Numbered from the stretch's first letter, positions 23,704-31,222 are shown. The stretch: 39,013 bases of DNA from Pinisolibacter sp040275425 (GCA_040275425.1 JBEOKB010000241.1:1-39013); one strand, 5' to 3'. Notes: a model not told the origin generated them from the letters alone. Translations and numbers: made by a program.

Positions 23704-24891
23704 TCAGAACAGCGACAGCACGCTCTGATCGGCCTGGTTGGCCAGCGACAGGGCCTTGGTCGAAAGGCTCTGGCGGGTCTGCAGGGCGAGCAGGTTGGCC
23801 GATTCGGCATTGGTATCGGCGGCGACGAGGCTGTCGGCACCGACGCCCAGCGTCGAAACCATGTTGTTGGTGAAGTCCTGGCGAGCCTGAACCACGGACA
23901 GGTTCGAACCGAAGGTCGAAGCCTGGGTGCGGAGGCTGGTCAGAGCCGTGCTCAGGCCGTCGAGAACGGCGTTGACCTGCTTGTTGGTCTGGAAGTCACC
24001 GGTTCCGAGCTGGTCGAGACCGAGACCGGACGCGTTGAACACCGTGCCCGAGATCGTCATCGAGGACTGGTCGGAGCCGGTCTTCTCGTTGAAGATGGTC
24101 TTCAGGTCGTTGCCCATCAGCAGGTTGATGCCGTTGTAGCCCGAGTCCTTCGCCATCTGGTCGATCTGGTCGAGGATGTCGTTGAACTGCTGACGGAACT
24201 CGTCGCGGGTCTCGGACGTCTCGGCGGTGTCGCTGTCGCCCGAGGTGAAGCCCAGGGCGGTGACGGCAGTGGTGTTCGAGGAGGTGATGGCGAGGTCTTC
24301 GCCGCCGGTCTCTTCGATATTCACGGCGCCGTCGTCGTCGATGGTCGCGGCGACGTCGAGCGACGACGCGTTGATCGCCTTGAGCAGGGTTCCGACGGTG
24401 CTGTACTCACCCGCGCCGGTGCCGATCGTGAACGTCTTGGTGGTCGTTCCGGTGGTGGCGTTGCCGGTGGTCAGGGTGATGGTGTCGTTGGCGGCGAAGC
24501 CGAGCTGACCGGACGCGGTGCCGATCAGGCTGGTCGACTTGGTCAGATCGGTCACGTCGCCGGTCAGCAGCGCGTCGGTCTCGCTGTCGGCGGTCTGCAG
24601 AGCCTGCTTGGCGGCCGACTGGGCGTTCTTCACGAGCGAAGTGATCGATTCGATGCCGTTGGACGCGGCCTGCAGCGTCTGAATCGAGTTCGAGACGCCG
24701 TCGAGCAGGTTGGTCAGGTCACCGGCGCGGTCGTTGAGGGCCGCGGAGGTGAAGTAGTTCACCGGGTTGTCGAGAGCCGAGTTGACCTTCCGGCCGGTGG
24801 CGAGACGGTTCTCGGTGGTCGTCTGCTGCTTCGCGATGGACTGCAGCGAGGTGAGGTTCTGACGGACACCGGTGGAGAGAATGGCACTCAT
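23704..24891 (-). CDS. fliC: Flagellin, copy 1
   Basis: A 395-residue flagellin. The N-terminal D0/D1 is MSAILSTGVRQNLTSLQSIAKQQTTTENRLATGRKVNSALDNP and the C-terminal D0 DTNAESANLLALQTRQSLSTKALSLANQADQSVLSLF. The middle (about 95-260) is a Thr/Ser-rich domain with LGFAANDTITLTTGNATTGTT, probably surface exposed and a candidate for glycosylation. AAGGGG precedes the ATG, and a stem-loop is seen in the leader. The gene is oriented against copy 2, and the two share long blocks of identical DNA. It lies directly after the two glycosyltransferase genes. Confidence 0.95.
   Translation of the reverse strand: MSAILSTGVRQNLTSLQSIAKQQTTTENRLATGRKVNSALDNPVNYFTSAALNDRAGDLTNLLDGVSNSIQTLQAASNGIESITSLVKNAQSAAKQALQTADSETDALLTGDVTDLTKSTSLIGTASGQLGFAANDTITLTTGNATTGTTTKTFTIGTGAGEYSTVGTLLKAINASSLDVAATIDDDGAVNIEETGGEDLAITSSNTTAVTALGFTSGDSDTAETSETRDEFRQQFNDILDQIDQMAKDSGYNGINLLMGNDLKTIFNEKTGSDQSSMTISGTVFNASGLGLDQLGTGDFQTNKQVNAVLDGLSTALTSLRTQASTFGSNLSVVQARQDFTNNMVSTLGVGADSLVAADTNAESANLLALQTRQSLSTKALSLANQADQSVLSLF
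24034..24720 (-). repeat. Inverted-repeat arm shared with the other flagellin gene (copy 1 side)
   Basis: Two sub-blocks are base-for-base identical to fliC copy 2 when read on the minus strand: 24436-24720 (285 bases, equals 25984-26268) and 24034-24252 (219 bases, equals 26452-26670). Between them (24253-24435) the genes differ at many silent and coding positions. Confidence 0.9.
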
Positions 24892-24920
24892 GATACTACC
24901 CCTTCTGGGTTACGCTACGC

Positions 24921-24937
24921 CTCCTCGTTCTGAGGAG
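24921..24937 (-). promoter_or_regulatory. Leader stem-loop of flagellin copy 1
   Basis: CTCCTC-AGAAC-GAGGAG on the minus strand forms a 6-bp stem with a 5-base loop, 29 bases before the start codon and upstream of the AAGGGG ribosome-binding site. It could be a target of FlbT, which regulates flagellin mRNA translation/stability in Caulobacter. Confidence 0.4.
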
Positions 24938-25174
24938 TGCGGGCAGTATCGGGGGTGGCCGGTTTCGGGGGCGTTAAAGCAACGGGGCGAATTGGAAGTT
25001 TTCGCCGGTCTCGCCTCGTTCCGTCGGACATGATGAACGAAGACTTGAAGCCGCTCGGGAGCGAACGGCGGGGCGCGACCGCGCAAAATGCGATCGCGCC
25101 GGCGAACCACGGGGTTCGCGGCGTCGTTTCTCGAAGAGAGAAAGGGGCGTCTCGATCCTATCCGTGGTCGCGCA

Positions 25175-25528
25175 TCAGGCGGTGACGTCGGAGGTCGGTT
25201 CCGATCGGGTCTCGGCCTGGAAGGCCTCGGTCATGGCATGGGCCAGACGGAGATAGGCTTCGGTCGGGGTCTGAGCCAACACCTCGTTCGACTTGGAATC
25301 GATCGTCTTGACGACGACGATGCCGGACTGATCGATCGTGATGTCCTTGTTCAGATTTCCATTCGACGTCGACGGGGTCGGCGAGGGGGCGGACGAGGCT
25401 CCCGAGCCGGTCGAGGTGGTCGGCCGAGACTGAACAACGGCCGCTGCCTCGCTCGCCGGAGGCGAGGGGGGCGACGACATCGCCGGCATGGCCGGGATCG
25501 TCGAGAAGGGTGCGATGCTCGTATTCAT
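25175..25528 (-). CDS. flaG: FlaG-like flagellar protein
   Basis: A 117-residue protein. Residues 1-60 are Pro/Ser/Thr-rich and unstructured-looking (PSPPASEAAAVVQ, TGSGASSAPSPTPSTS). The C-terminal part, KDITIDQSGIVVVKTIDSKSNEVLAQTPTEAYLRLAHAM, matches the FlaG pattern (a V-V-x-D-x-x-T/S-x-E-V-x-x-Q-x-P core). FlaG proteins influence filament length or assembly; none is well studied in alphaproteobacteria. It is encoded in the interval between the two flagellin genes on the same strand as fliC copy 1. The start at 25528 is chosen because the frame above it (to 25564) adds 12 residues with no site. Confidence 0.6.
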   Translation of the reverse strand: MNTSIAPFSTIPAMPAMSSPPSPPASEAAAVVQSRPTTSTGSGASSAPSPTPSTSNGNLNKDITIDQSGIVVVKTIDSKSNEVLAQTPTEAYLRLAHAMTEAFQAETRSEPTSDVTA

Positions 25529-25726
25529 GGTTCTCGTCGCCTGCGCTGATGGAGGCAGTTGCATTCTTCATAGCAGGCAAACATGAGTCCATTATTAAGA
25601 GAAACTCAGAACTTGGAGTCGTCGAGGGTCGACGACTCGAGTCTTCGCGCGGCGAATTCAATCGAAGACTCAACGACAACGACTGTCGCTACGGCAGTCG
25701 CGCAATCTCAACGCTCCGCGCTCTCA

Positions 25727-25743
25727 TTAAGGCGCTGTTAACC
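25727..25743. promoter_or_regulatory. CtrA-type site TTAA-N7-TTAACC upstream of flagellin copy 2
   Basis: TTAA (25727-25730), seven bases, then TTAACC (25738-25743). This fits the full CtrA site at both half-sites. It lies about 64 bases before the flagellin ATG, where it could overlap a -35 region. Confidence 0.62.
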
Positions 25744-25770
25744 CTAATGCGCGTTAATGGCTCCAACAAA

Positions 25771-25788
25771 GGCGACATATGGGTCGCC
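25771..25788 (+). promoter_or_regulatory. Leader stem-loop of flagellin copy 2
   Basis: GGCGAC (25771-25776) pairs with GTCGCC (25783-25788) across ATATGG, 18 bases before the start codon and just upstream of the GGAG ribosome-binding site. Both flagellin leaders thus contain a 6-bp hairpin near the start, a plausible site for FlbT. Confidence 0.45.
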
Positions 25789-25806
25789 GACCGTATGGAG
25801 CGTGCC

Positions 25807-27003
25807 ATGGCCGTGAACCCGATCCTGACGACCGGTGTCCGTCAGAACCTGACCTCTCTGCAGAAGATCGCCCGTGAGCAGGTTGCGACGGAAGCGCGTC
25901 TGGCCAGCGGCATGAAGGTCAACTCGGCTCTCGACAACCCGGTGAACTACTTCACCTCCGCCTCGCTCCAGGATCGGGCGGGCGACCTGACCAACCTGCT
26001 CGACGGCGTCTCGAACTCGATTCAGACGCTGCAGGCCGCGTCCAACGGCATCGAATCGATCACTTCGCTCGTGAAGAACGCCCAGTCGGCCGCCAAGCAG
26101 GCTCTGCAGACCGCCGACAGCGAGACCGACGCGCTGCTGACCGGCGACGTGACCGATCTGACCAAGTCGACCAGCCTGATCGGCACCGCGTCCGGTCAGC
26201 TCGGCTTCGCCGCCAACGACACCATCACCCTGACCACCGGCAACGCCACCACCGGAACGACCACCAAGTCGTTCACGATCGGCACCGGCGCGGGCGAGTA
26301 CGACACCGTCGGTGAACTGCTCAAGGCGATCAACTCGTCGTCGCTCGACGTCTCCGTCATCATCAACAGTGACGGCGCCGTCGAAATCGAGGAGACCGGC
26401 GGTGAAGACCTCGCCATCACCTCCTCGAACACCACTGCCGTCACCGCGCTCGGCTTCACCTCGGGCGACAGCGACACCGCCGAGACGTCCGAGACCCGCG
26501 ACGAGTTCCGTCAGCAGTTCAACGACATCCTCGACCAGATCGACCAGATGGCGAAGGACTCGGGCTACAACGGCATCAACCTGCTGATGGGCAACGACCT
26601 GAAGACCATCTTCAACGAGAAGACCGGCTCCGACCAGTCCTCGATGACGATCTCGGGCACGGTGTTCAACTCGTCCGGCCTCGGCCTCGACCAGCTGAGC
26701 GTAGGCGAGTTCCAGACCAACAAGCAGGTCAACGCCGTTCTCGACGGCCTGACCTCGGCGCTGGAATCGCTGCGCACCCAGGCGTCGAACTTCGGTTCGA
26801 ACCTCGCGGTGGTGCAGGCCCGCCAGGACTTCACGAACTCGATGGTCTCGACCCTGAAGATCGGTGCCGACGGGCTGGTCGCGGCCGACACCAACGCGGA
26901 ATCGGCCAACCTGCTCGCCCTGCAGACCCGCCAGAGCCTTTCGACCAAGGCGCTGTCGCTGGCCAACCAGGCCGACCAGAGCGTGCTGCAGCTGTTCGGC
27001 TGA
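25807..27003 (+). CDS. fliC: Flagellin, copy 2
   Basis: A 398-residue flagellin. It begins MAVNPILTTGVRQNLTSLQKIAREQVATEARLASGMKVNSALDNP; the C-terminal D0 is QTRQSLSTKALSLANQADQSVLQLFG. I chose the ATG at 25807 because GGAG lies 6 bases upstream and it aligns with copy 1; the frame is open back to 25510 through non-coding leader. The Thr-rich middle domain is the same as in copy 1 and mostly identical at DNA level. It is followed by flbT-flaF, whose products control flagellin synthesis, and preceded by a CtrA-type site. Confidence 0.95.
   Translation: MAVNPILTTGVRQNLTSLQKIAREQVATEARLASGMKVNSALDNPVNYFTSASLQDRAGDLTNLLDGVSNSIQTLQAASNGIESITSLVKNAQSAAKQALQTADSETDALLTGDVTDLTKSTSLIGTASGQLGFAANDTITLTTGNATTGTTTKSFTIGTGAGEYDTVGELLKAINSSSLDVSVIINSDGAVEIEETGGEDLAITSSNTTAVTALGFTSGDSDTAETSETRDEFRQQFNDILDQIDQMAKDSGYNGINLLMGNDLKTIFNEKTGSDQSSMTISGTVFNSSGLGLDQLSVGEFQTNKQVNAVLDGLTSALESLRTQASNFGSNLAVVQARQDFTNSMVSTLKIGADGLVAADTNAESANLLALQTRQSLSTKALSLANQADQSVLQLFG
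25984..26670 (+). repeat. Inverted-repeat arm shared with the other flagellin gene (copy 2 side)
   Basis: Bases 25984-26268 and 26452-26670 are identical to the reverse complement of 24436-24720 and 24034-24252. About 1.26 kb of unique DNA holding both flagellin 5' ends, both leaders and the FlaG-like gene lies between the arms. Confidence 0.9.
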
Positions 27004-27020
27004 CGCGGGGCTTCCGCGTC
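27002..27020 (+). terminator. Stem-loop at the end of flagellin copy 2
   Basis: GACGCGG (27002-27008) pairs with CCGCGTC (27014-27020) across GGCTT. It overlaps the stop codon. There is no U-tract, so it may protect the mRNA 3' end or attenuate read-through into flbT rather than terminate. Confidence 0.45.
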
Positions 27021-27131
27021 GCGAGGCATTCGAGATCCTCGGTCGTCCGTCTCTGGCGGCCGGCCGAGGTTTTCGCGTTTCGGGGCCGCGCGGGGCTGTC
27101 GCGCCGGCGCCGAGGATCGAAGGGGGAGAAG

Positions 27132-27515
27132 GTGACGCTCAAGGTCGAAATCAAGCCCGGCGAGAGGATCATCATCGGCGAGAGCCTGATCACCAACGGC
27201 TCGACGCGCGCCCGGCTCTTCATCGAAGGCGACGCGCCCATCCTGCGCGAAAAGGACGTGCTGCCGCCGCGCGAGGCCGATACGCCGGCCAAACTGATCT
27301 ATCTGGCGGTGCAGCTCATGTACCTGAAGCAGGGCACGCCGGAAGTGATCGAAGACTATCGATCGCTGGTGCGCGACTTCCAGGAGGCGGCACCGGGAGC
27401 TCAGGACATTCTTTCCGAACTCGATAACTGCATCTTAACAGGTGATTTCTATAAAGGCGTAAAGCATGCGAAGCGTCTGATCGCTTACGAGGAGCTCAGG
27501 ATCCATCATGTATAG
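27132..27515 (+). CDS. flbT: Flagellin translation regulator FlbT
   Basis: A 127-residue FlbT. It opens with VTLKVEIKPGERIIIGESLITNGSTRARLFIEGDAPILREKDVL and contains PAKLIYLAVQLMYL and a C-terminal helical half ending AKRLIAYEELRI. FlbT binds the 5' leader of flagellin mRNA in Caulobacter and represses it before hook completion; in Brucella it acts positively. The start is a GTG with GGGGGAGAAG upstream. It overlaps flaF by 8 bases, the usual flbT-flaF coupling, and follows flagellin copy 2 by 128 bases. Confidence 0.92.
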   Translation: MTLKVEIKPGERIIIGESLITNGSTRARLFIEGDAPILREKDVLPPREADTPAKLIYLAVQLMYLKQGTPEVIEDYRSLVRDFQEAAPGAQDILSELDNCILTGDFYKGVKHAKRLIAYEELRIHHV

Positions 27516-27873
27516 CAACCATGCCGCGCGTGCCTATCAGCAAACTCGTCGTGCGGTCGTGACGGGTCGAGAGCTGGAATCGCTGCTGCTCCTGAAGGCG
27601 GCGGCCCAACTCCAGGGCGTCAAGGACAACTGGGAGGCCCGCAAGGGCGAACTGTTCTCCGCGCTGACCTACAATCGCAAGCTCTGGACGATCCTGATCG
27701 ACCTCATCCTGCGCGAGGACAACCCGCTGCCGACCGAGGACAAGCAGAACCTCACCAACATCGCGGTGTTCATCTTCAAGCACACGATCGAGACGCAGAT
27801 CGCCAACGATCCGGAGATGATCGGGCCGCTGGTCAGCATCAATCGCACGATCGCCGAGGGCCTGCGGAGCTGA
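27508..27873 (+). CDS. flaF: Flagellin secretion/synthesis protein FlaF
   Basis: A 121-residue helical cytosolic FlaF, with the conserved AARAYQQTRRAVVTGRELESLLLLKAA start and LTYNRKLWTILIDLILREDNPLP, INRTIAEGL near the end. FlaF is the partner of FlbT; in Caulobacter it acts as a flagellin chaperone needed for secretion and works in opposition to FlbT. It overlaps flbT by 8 bases, so translation is coupled, and a strong terminator follows. Confidence 0.92.
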   Translation: MYSNHAARAYQQTRRAVVTGRELESLLLLKAAAQLQGVKDNWEARKGELFSALTYNRKLWTILIDLILREDNPLPTEDKQNLTNIAVFIFKHTIETQIANDPEMIGPLVSINRTIAEGLRS

Positions 27874-27907
27874 GCGGCTCCGCCGGGGACGGTGACGCGA
27901 GAGACGA

Positions 27908-27933
27908 AAATGCCGGGCGGGAGCCCGGCATTT
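27908..27933. terminator. Terminator after flaF (bidirectional)
   Basis: AAATGCCGGGC (27908-27918) pairs perfectly with GCCCGGCATTT (27923-27933), loop GGGA. The flanking A/T ends give a U-run in both directions, so it can also terminate the minus-strand flgI operon. Confidence 0.85.
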
Positions 27934-27979
27934 CGCGTTTCGGGGTGTCGCGCGGCTCGCGTCGGCCGGGCGGGTGCCG

Positions 27980-28468
27980 TCACAGACGGCGGTCGACGGC
28001 GATGCCGCGGGCGGCGGCGAGGCGCACCGGCGGAGGGGCGGCGTTGCGGCCGTAGGTCGTGGGGGCGGCGCGGCGGCCGACGGCGGTGGAGACGTTGCGC
28101 ACGATTCCCTCGGCGACCTCGCGGGCGATGGCCAGCGCGGCGAGATTGGCGCGGATCGCCTCGATGGCGCCGAGATGATCCTCGCGCATTCGGGCGAAGG
28201 ACTCCGGCACCAGGCGCGACAGCGAGGGGACGTGGCCCCGGATGCGGGTGCGGATCTGGAGATAACGGCCGAGACGCTCGTTCTTGCGCTCGACGAGATC
28301 GGTGGCGGCGAAGAGGCGTCCGGCGCGCACGAGCGCCGTCTCCTCGGAGATGGTCGTCATCAGCTCGGACATGGCGGTCTCGAACTCGGCGACGAGAGCC
28401 TCGGCGTCCTCGACGGTGGCGATCGCGGCGTCCGCGACTTCGGGCGAGTGGATCGAGCGGGGGATCAT
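27980..28468 (-). CDS. FlgN-like flagellar protein (putative export chaperone)
   Basis: A 162-residue helical protein. The middle, ETALVRAGRLFAATDLVERKNERLGRYL followed by a basic linker and a long amphipathic helix (AIEAIRANLAALAIAREVAEGIVRNVS), has the length and heptad pattern of FlgN-type hook-associated-protein chaperones. It is the last gene of the flgI-flgJ unit, overlapping it by four bases (ATGA), which is the position where a FlgN/FlbY-like gene is found in other alphaproteobacteria. A Pro/Arg-rich C-terminal tail is of unknown use. Assignment rests on position and helix pattern rather than a firm motif match. Confidence 0.6.
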   Translation of the reverse strand: MIPRSIHSPEVADAAIATVEDAEALVAEFETAMSELMTTISEETALVRAGRLFAATDLVERKNERLGRYLQIRTRIRGHVPSLSRLVPESFARMREDHLGAIEAIRANLAALAIAREVAEGIVRNVSTAVGRRAAPTTYGRNAAPPPVRLAAARGIAVDRRL

Positions 28469-28791
28469 GCGCGGGCGCCTTCCTGGAGGGCGATGAGATC
28501 GCGGTAGACGGCGTCGGCGATGCCGATGCCGCCGGCCTTGGAGATGGTGGTGGCGTATTCGTCGACCAGCAGGCCGCGCCAGGTCTCCTCCGCCTGACCG
28601 CCGCCGAACGGGCCGTCGGTGGTGAGACCGGCGAACATCTGGTTGAGCATCTTCGACAGGTAGACCTGCTCGAAGTCCTGTGCCTGCGCGCGGGCCTTGT
28701 CCTCGCGGGTGGCGTTTCTTCCGAGCGTGGTCGGCACGGTGTGGAGGGCGGTGCCGGAGGTGCCGAAGGAGAGGACGGCGTCGGTGCTCAT
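28465..28791 (-). CDS. flgJ: Rod-binding protein, N-terminal FlgJ type
   Basis: A 108-residue protein equal to the rod-binding domain of FlgJ without the muramidase half. Hallmarks are QAQDFEQVYLSKMLNQMFAGL, then GGGQAEETWRGLLVDEYATTISKAGGIGIAD. It acts in the periplasm as the rod cap. The short single-domain form is usual in alphaproteobacteria, where another enzyme opens the wall. It starts within the flgI stop (one-base overlap) and overlaps the FlgN-like gene by four bases. Confidence 0.87.
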   Translation of the reverse strand: MSTDAVLSFGTSGTALHTVPTTLGRNATREDKARAQAQDFEQVYLSKMLNQMFAGLTTDGPFGGGQAEETWRGLLVDEYATTISKAGGIGIADAVYRDLIALQEGARA

Positions 28792-29915
28792 CACATCACC
28801 TCGATTTCGGCCTGGAGGGCGCCGGCGGCCTTGATCGCCTGGAGGATGGTGATCATGTCGCGCGGGCCGACGCCGAGCGCGTTGAGGCCGTCGACCAGCT
28901 CGCGCAACGAGACGGTCTGGTGGAGGATGCCGAGCTTCTTCTTGGAGGCGTCGTCGACCGCGACCTGGGTGCGGGGCACCACCACGGTCTCGCCCTGGGC
29001 CAGCGGATTGGGCTGACTGACCTCGGGCTGTTCGGTGACGGTGACGGTGAGCGAGCCCTGCGCGACGGCGACGGTGGAGACGCGCACGTCCTGGCCCATG
29101 ACGATGATGCCGGTGGCCTCGTCGATCACCACCTTGGCCGGCAGATCGGGTTCGACCGAGAGCTGCTCGATGTCGGTGACGAGATCGACGATGTTGCCGT
29201 TGAACTTGGGCGGCAGGGTCAGGCGGACGGTCGAGGGATCGATCGGCTCGGCCGAGGGGACGCCGATCAGGTCGTTGATGGCCTGGGCGATGCGGCGGGC
29301 GGTGGTGAAGTCGGGATTGCGGAGCGAGAGGCGCACGGTCGACTGCGAACCGAGCCGGAACTCCACCTCGCGCTCGACTAGGGCGCCGTTGGCGATGCGG
29401 GCTGCGGTGGGCACGCCGCGAGTGACGGAGGCGGCGTCGCCCTTGGCGGTGAAGCCGCCGACCGCGAGGGCTCCTTGAGCGATGGCGTAGGCCTCGCCGT
29501 CGGCGCCGATCAGCGGGGTGACGAGGAGGGTGCCGCCCTGGAGGCTCTTGGCGTCGCCGAGAGCGGAGATCGACACGTCGATGCGCGTGCCCTGGGTGGC
29601 GAAGGGCGGCAGATTGGCGGTCACCATGACGGCGGCGACGTTGGCGGTGCGCATGTTGGCGCCGCGCGTGTTCACGCCCATGCGTTCCAGCATCGCCTGG
29701 AGCGACTGCTTGGTGAAGGGCGCGTTGTTGAGGCTGTCGCCGGTGCCGTTGAGGCCGACGACGATGCCGTAACCGACGAGTTGGTTCTCGCGGACGCCTT
29801 CGATCGAGGCCAGATCCTTGATGCGCGAGGCGGCGGCCTCGGCAGCGAGGGTCGGCCCGAGGAGGGCGGCGACGAAGATCAGCGCTCTGGCGAGCATTCC
29901 GGTGCGTTCGAACAT
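28791..29915 (-). CDS. flgI: Flagellar P-ring protein FlgI
   Basis: A 374-residue FlgI. A cleavable signal peptide (MFERTGMLARALIFVAALLGPTLAAEAAA) is followed by SRIKDLASIEGVRENQLVGYGIVVGLNGTGDS, the P-ring hallmark, and the C-terminus has TVSLRELVDGLNALGVGPRDMITILQAIKAAGALQAEIEVM. It forms the periplasmic bushing around the rod. The frame extends to a TTG at 29966, but that would start inside the predicted -24 element; the ATG at 29915 has a signal peptide and GGAG upstream. It is the first gene of the flgI-flgJ-flgN-like operon. Confidence 0.95.
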   Translation of the reverse strand: MFERTGMLARALIFVAALLGPTLAAEAAASRIKDLASIEGVRENQLVGYGIVVGLNGTGDSLNNAPFTKQSLQAMLERMGVNTRGANMRTANVAAVMVTANLPPFATQGTRIDVSISALGDAKSLQGGTLLVTPLIGADGEAYAIAQGALAVGGFTAKGDAASVTRGVPTAARIANGALVEREVEFRLGSQSTVRLSLRNPDFTTARRIAQAINDLIGVPSAEPIDPSTVRLTLPPKFNGNIVDLVTDIEQLSVEPDLPAKVVIDEATGIIVMGQDVRVSTVAVAQGSLTVTVTEQPEVSQPNPLAQGETVVVPRTQVAVDDASKKKLGILHQTVSLRELVDGLNALGVGPRDMITILQAIKAAGALQAEIEVM

Positions 29916-29950
29916 GTCGTGAGATCTCCCCAAATCTCGCGATGCCTCTT

Positions 29951-29965
29951 GCGAGCGGCGTGCCA
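29951..29965 (-). promoter_or_regulatory. Sigma-54 promoter of flgI
   Basis: On the minus strand TGGCAC-GCCGC-TCGC: a perfect -24 element, correct 5-base spacing, and a -12 element TCGC with one change from TTGC. Predicted start near 29939, about 24 bases before the flgI ATG. It agrees with the chosen flgI start codon. Confidence 0.7.
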
Positions 29966-30104
29966 ACGGCGCGCACGGGGGGCGAGGGCAGAAAGCGGAG
30001 CAAAACCGCGCCCTTCTGGGCGGCGGCGCGGCGCGGACAGTGGACGCGGCGCGAGGGGGTGGGGAAAATCGTGCCGATTCGTGCTATCGGATCGAAGTCG
30101 GGAC

Positions 30105-30117
30105 GGCAAAACCTGCC
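30105..30117. promoter_or_regulatory. GGCA-N5-TGCC palindrome in the flgI-fliX intergenic region
   Basis: GGCAAAACCTGCC, extended by one pair to CGGCA-AAACC-TGCCG. It is about 170 bases upstream of the predicted flgI start and 26 bases before fliX, so it could activate flgI and also repress or autoregulate fliX. Confidence 0.52.
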
Positions 30118-30143
30118 GAGCCGATCCTCTCGGGGAGACGGGC

Positions 30144-30581
30144 GTGGCGATCAGAATCGACGGACCGGGACGGACGAGCGGTCTCCAGGGACCGGCACCG
30201 ACCAAGCGCGGCGAGGGGCTGGGCGCGGCGTTCACGCTGCCCAATCAGGAGGACGCGCCGCAGCGGGCGGCGGTGGTCTCCACGCCGATCGGGGTGCAGG
30301 ACCTGTCGAGCCTGTTGGCGTTGCAACAGGGGCTGCCGAGCGAGGACCCGCGCGAGCGCAAGCGGCGGGCCGTGCGCCACGGGCTCGATCTGCTCGACGT
30401 GCTCGAGGGGGTGAAGTTCGATCTGTTGTCGGGGGCGGTGCCGACCGACCGGTTGGAACGGCTGGTGGCGATGATGGCCAAACGCCCGGCCTCGGGCGAC
30501 GAGAAACTCGACGCGCTGGTCGCCGACATCGAGCTGAGGGCGCGGGTGGAACTCGCGAAATACGGCCGCTATCCCGACTGA
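30144..30581 (+). CDS. fliX: Flagellar assembly regulator FliX
   Basis: A 145-residue FliX. It begins (GTG) VAIRIDGPGRTSGLQ and ends VADIELRARVELAKYGRYPD, with a helical core RRAVRHGLDLLDVLEGVKFDLLSGAVPTDRLERLV. In Caulobacter FliX couples completion of the early basal body to activation of FlbD, the sigma-54 activator of hook and rod genes. The start codon GTG has GGGGAGAC 7 bases upstream; the frame is open much further but not supported. It is divergent from flgI, as in other alphaproteobacteria. Its presence fits the three sigma-54 promoters seen in this window. Confidence 0.88.
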   Translation: MAIRIDGPGRTSGLQGPAPTKRGEGLGAAFTLPNQEDAPQRAAVVSTPIGVQDLSSLLALQQGLPSEDPRERKRRAVRHGLDLLDVLEGVKFDLLSGAVPTDRLERLVAMMAKRPASGDEKLDALVADIELRARVELAKYGRYPD

Positions 30582-30701
30582 GTTCGGAAGAATTTCACCG
30601 TACCGGAGGCGATCGACGTCACGAAGGCGTCATGATCCCGCCATTGCCGAGAATTTATCCACCGTGATCGACGGTTTCGTCGTGACGTCGTGCGCGCGGC
30701 G

Positions 30702-30730
30702 TTGTATGGGGCTGGCGCGATGGCTATATT
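30702..30730 (+). promoter_or_regulatory. Sigma-70-type promoter of dksA
   Basis: TTGTAT (30702-30707), 17-base spacer, TATATT (30725-30730). The -35 is only partly like TTGACA, the -10 is good. A GGCCC-CACG-GGGCC hairpin (30750-30763) lies between this and the ribosome-binding site and may fold in the leader. Confidence 0.45.
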
Positions 30731-30776
30731 CCGCGCGCCAGATCCACGAGGCCCCACGGGGCCGGAAGGGAGCATG

Positions 30777-31193
30777 ATGTCGGTCGTACTCGACGAAGAA
30801 TATCGCCCGTCGGAGGACGAGCCCTTCATGAACGATCGCCAGCGCGAGTACTTCCGCAAGAAGCTGCTCGACTGGAGGGAAGACATCTTGAAGGAGTCTC
30901 GCGAGACTCTTCAGCATCTCGCCGACGAGAGCCAGAACCATCCCGATCTCGCCGATCGGGCCTCCTCGGAGACCGATCGGGCGATCGAGCTGAGGGCCCG
31001 TGACCGCCAGCGCAAGTTGATCTCCAAGATCGACGCGGCGCTGAAGCGTCTCGAGGACGGCAGCTACGGCTATTGCGAGGAGACCGGCGAGCCGATCTCG
31101 CTGCGCCGTCTCGACGCCCGGCCGATCGCCACGCTGTCGATCGAGGCCCAGGAACGCCACGAGCGGCGCGAGCGCGTCTACCGCGACGACTGA
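30777..31193 (+). CDS. dksA: RNA polymerase-binding transcription factor DksA, cysteine-poor type
   Basis: A 138-residue DksA. It has the coiled-coil region (MNDRQREYFRKKLLDWREDILKES through ADRASSETDRAIELRARDRQRKLISKIDAALKRL) with the coil-tip DxxDxA-like acidic residues as DRASSETDRAI, then the zinc-finger region YGYCEETGEPISLRRLDARPIATLS. Only C100 of the four zinc-site cysteines is left (T103, S121, A124), so it is a non-zinc DksA, as common in alphaproteobacteria. It works with ppGpp on RNA polymerase. Two ATG codons are adjacent (30774/30777); spacing to GGAAGGGAG favours the second. It follows fliX by 195 bases with its own promoter. Confidence 0.9.
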   Translation: MSVVLDEEYRPSEDEPFMNDRQREYFRKKLLDWREDILKESRETLQHLADESQNHPDLADRASSETDRAIELRARDRQRKLISKIDAALKRLEDGSYGYCEETGEPISLRRLDARPIATLSIEAQERHERRERVYRDD

Positions 31194-31222
31194 TCGGGCC
31201 GGTCGAACACATCACGAATCGA

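Noticed and set aside
24892..25174. Search for a sigma-54 promoter for flagellin copy 1
   Set aside because: No TGGCAC-N5-TTGC-like sequence with correct spacing was found on the minus strand; the promoter of this gene remains unidentified.
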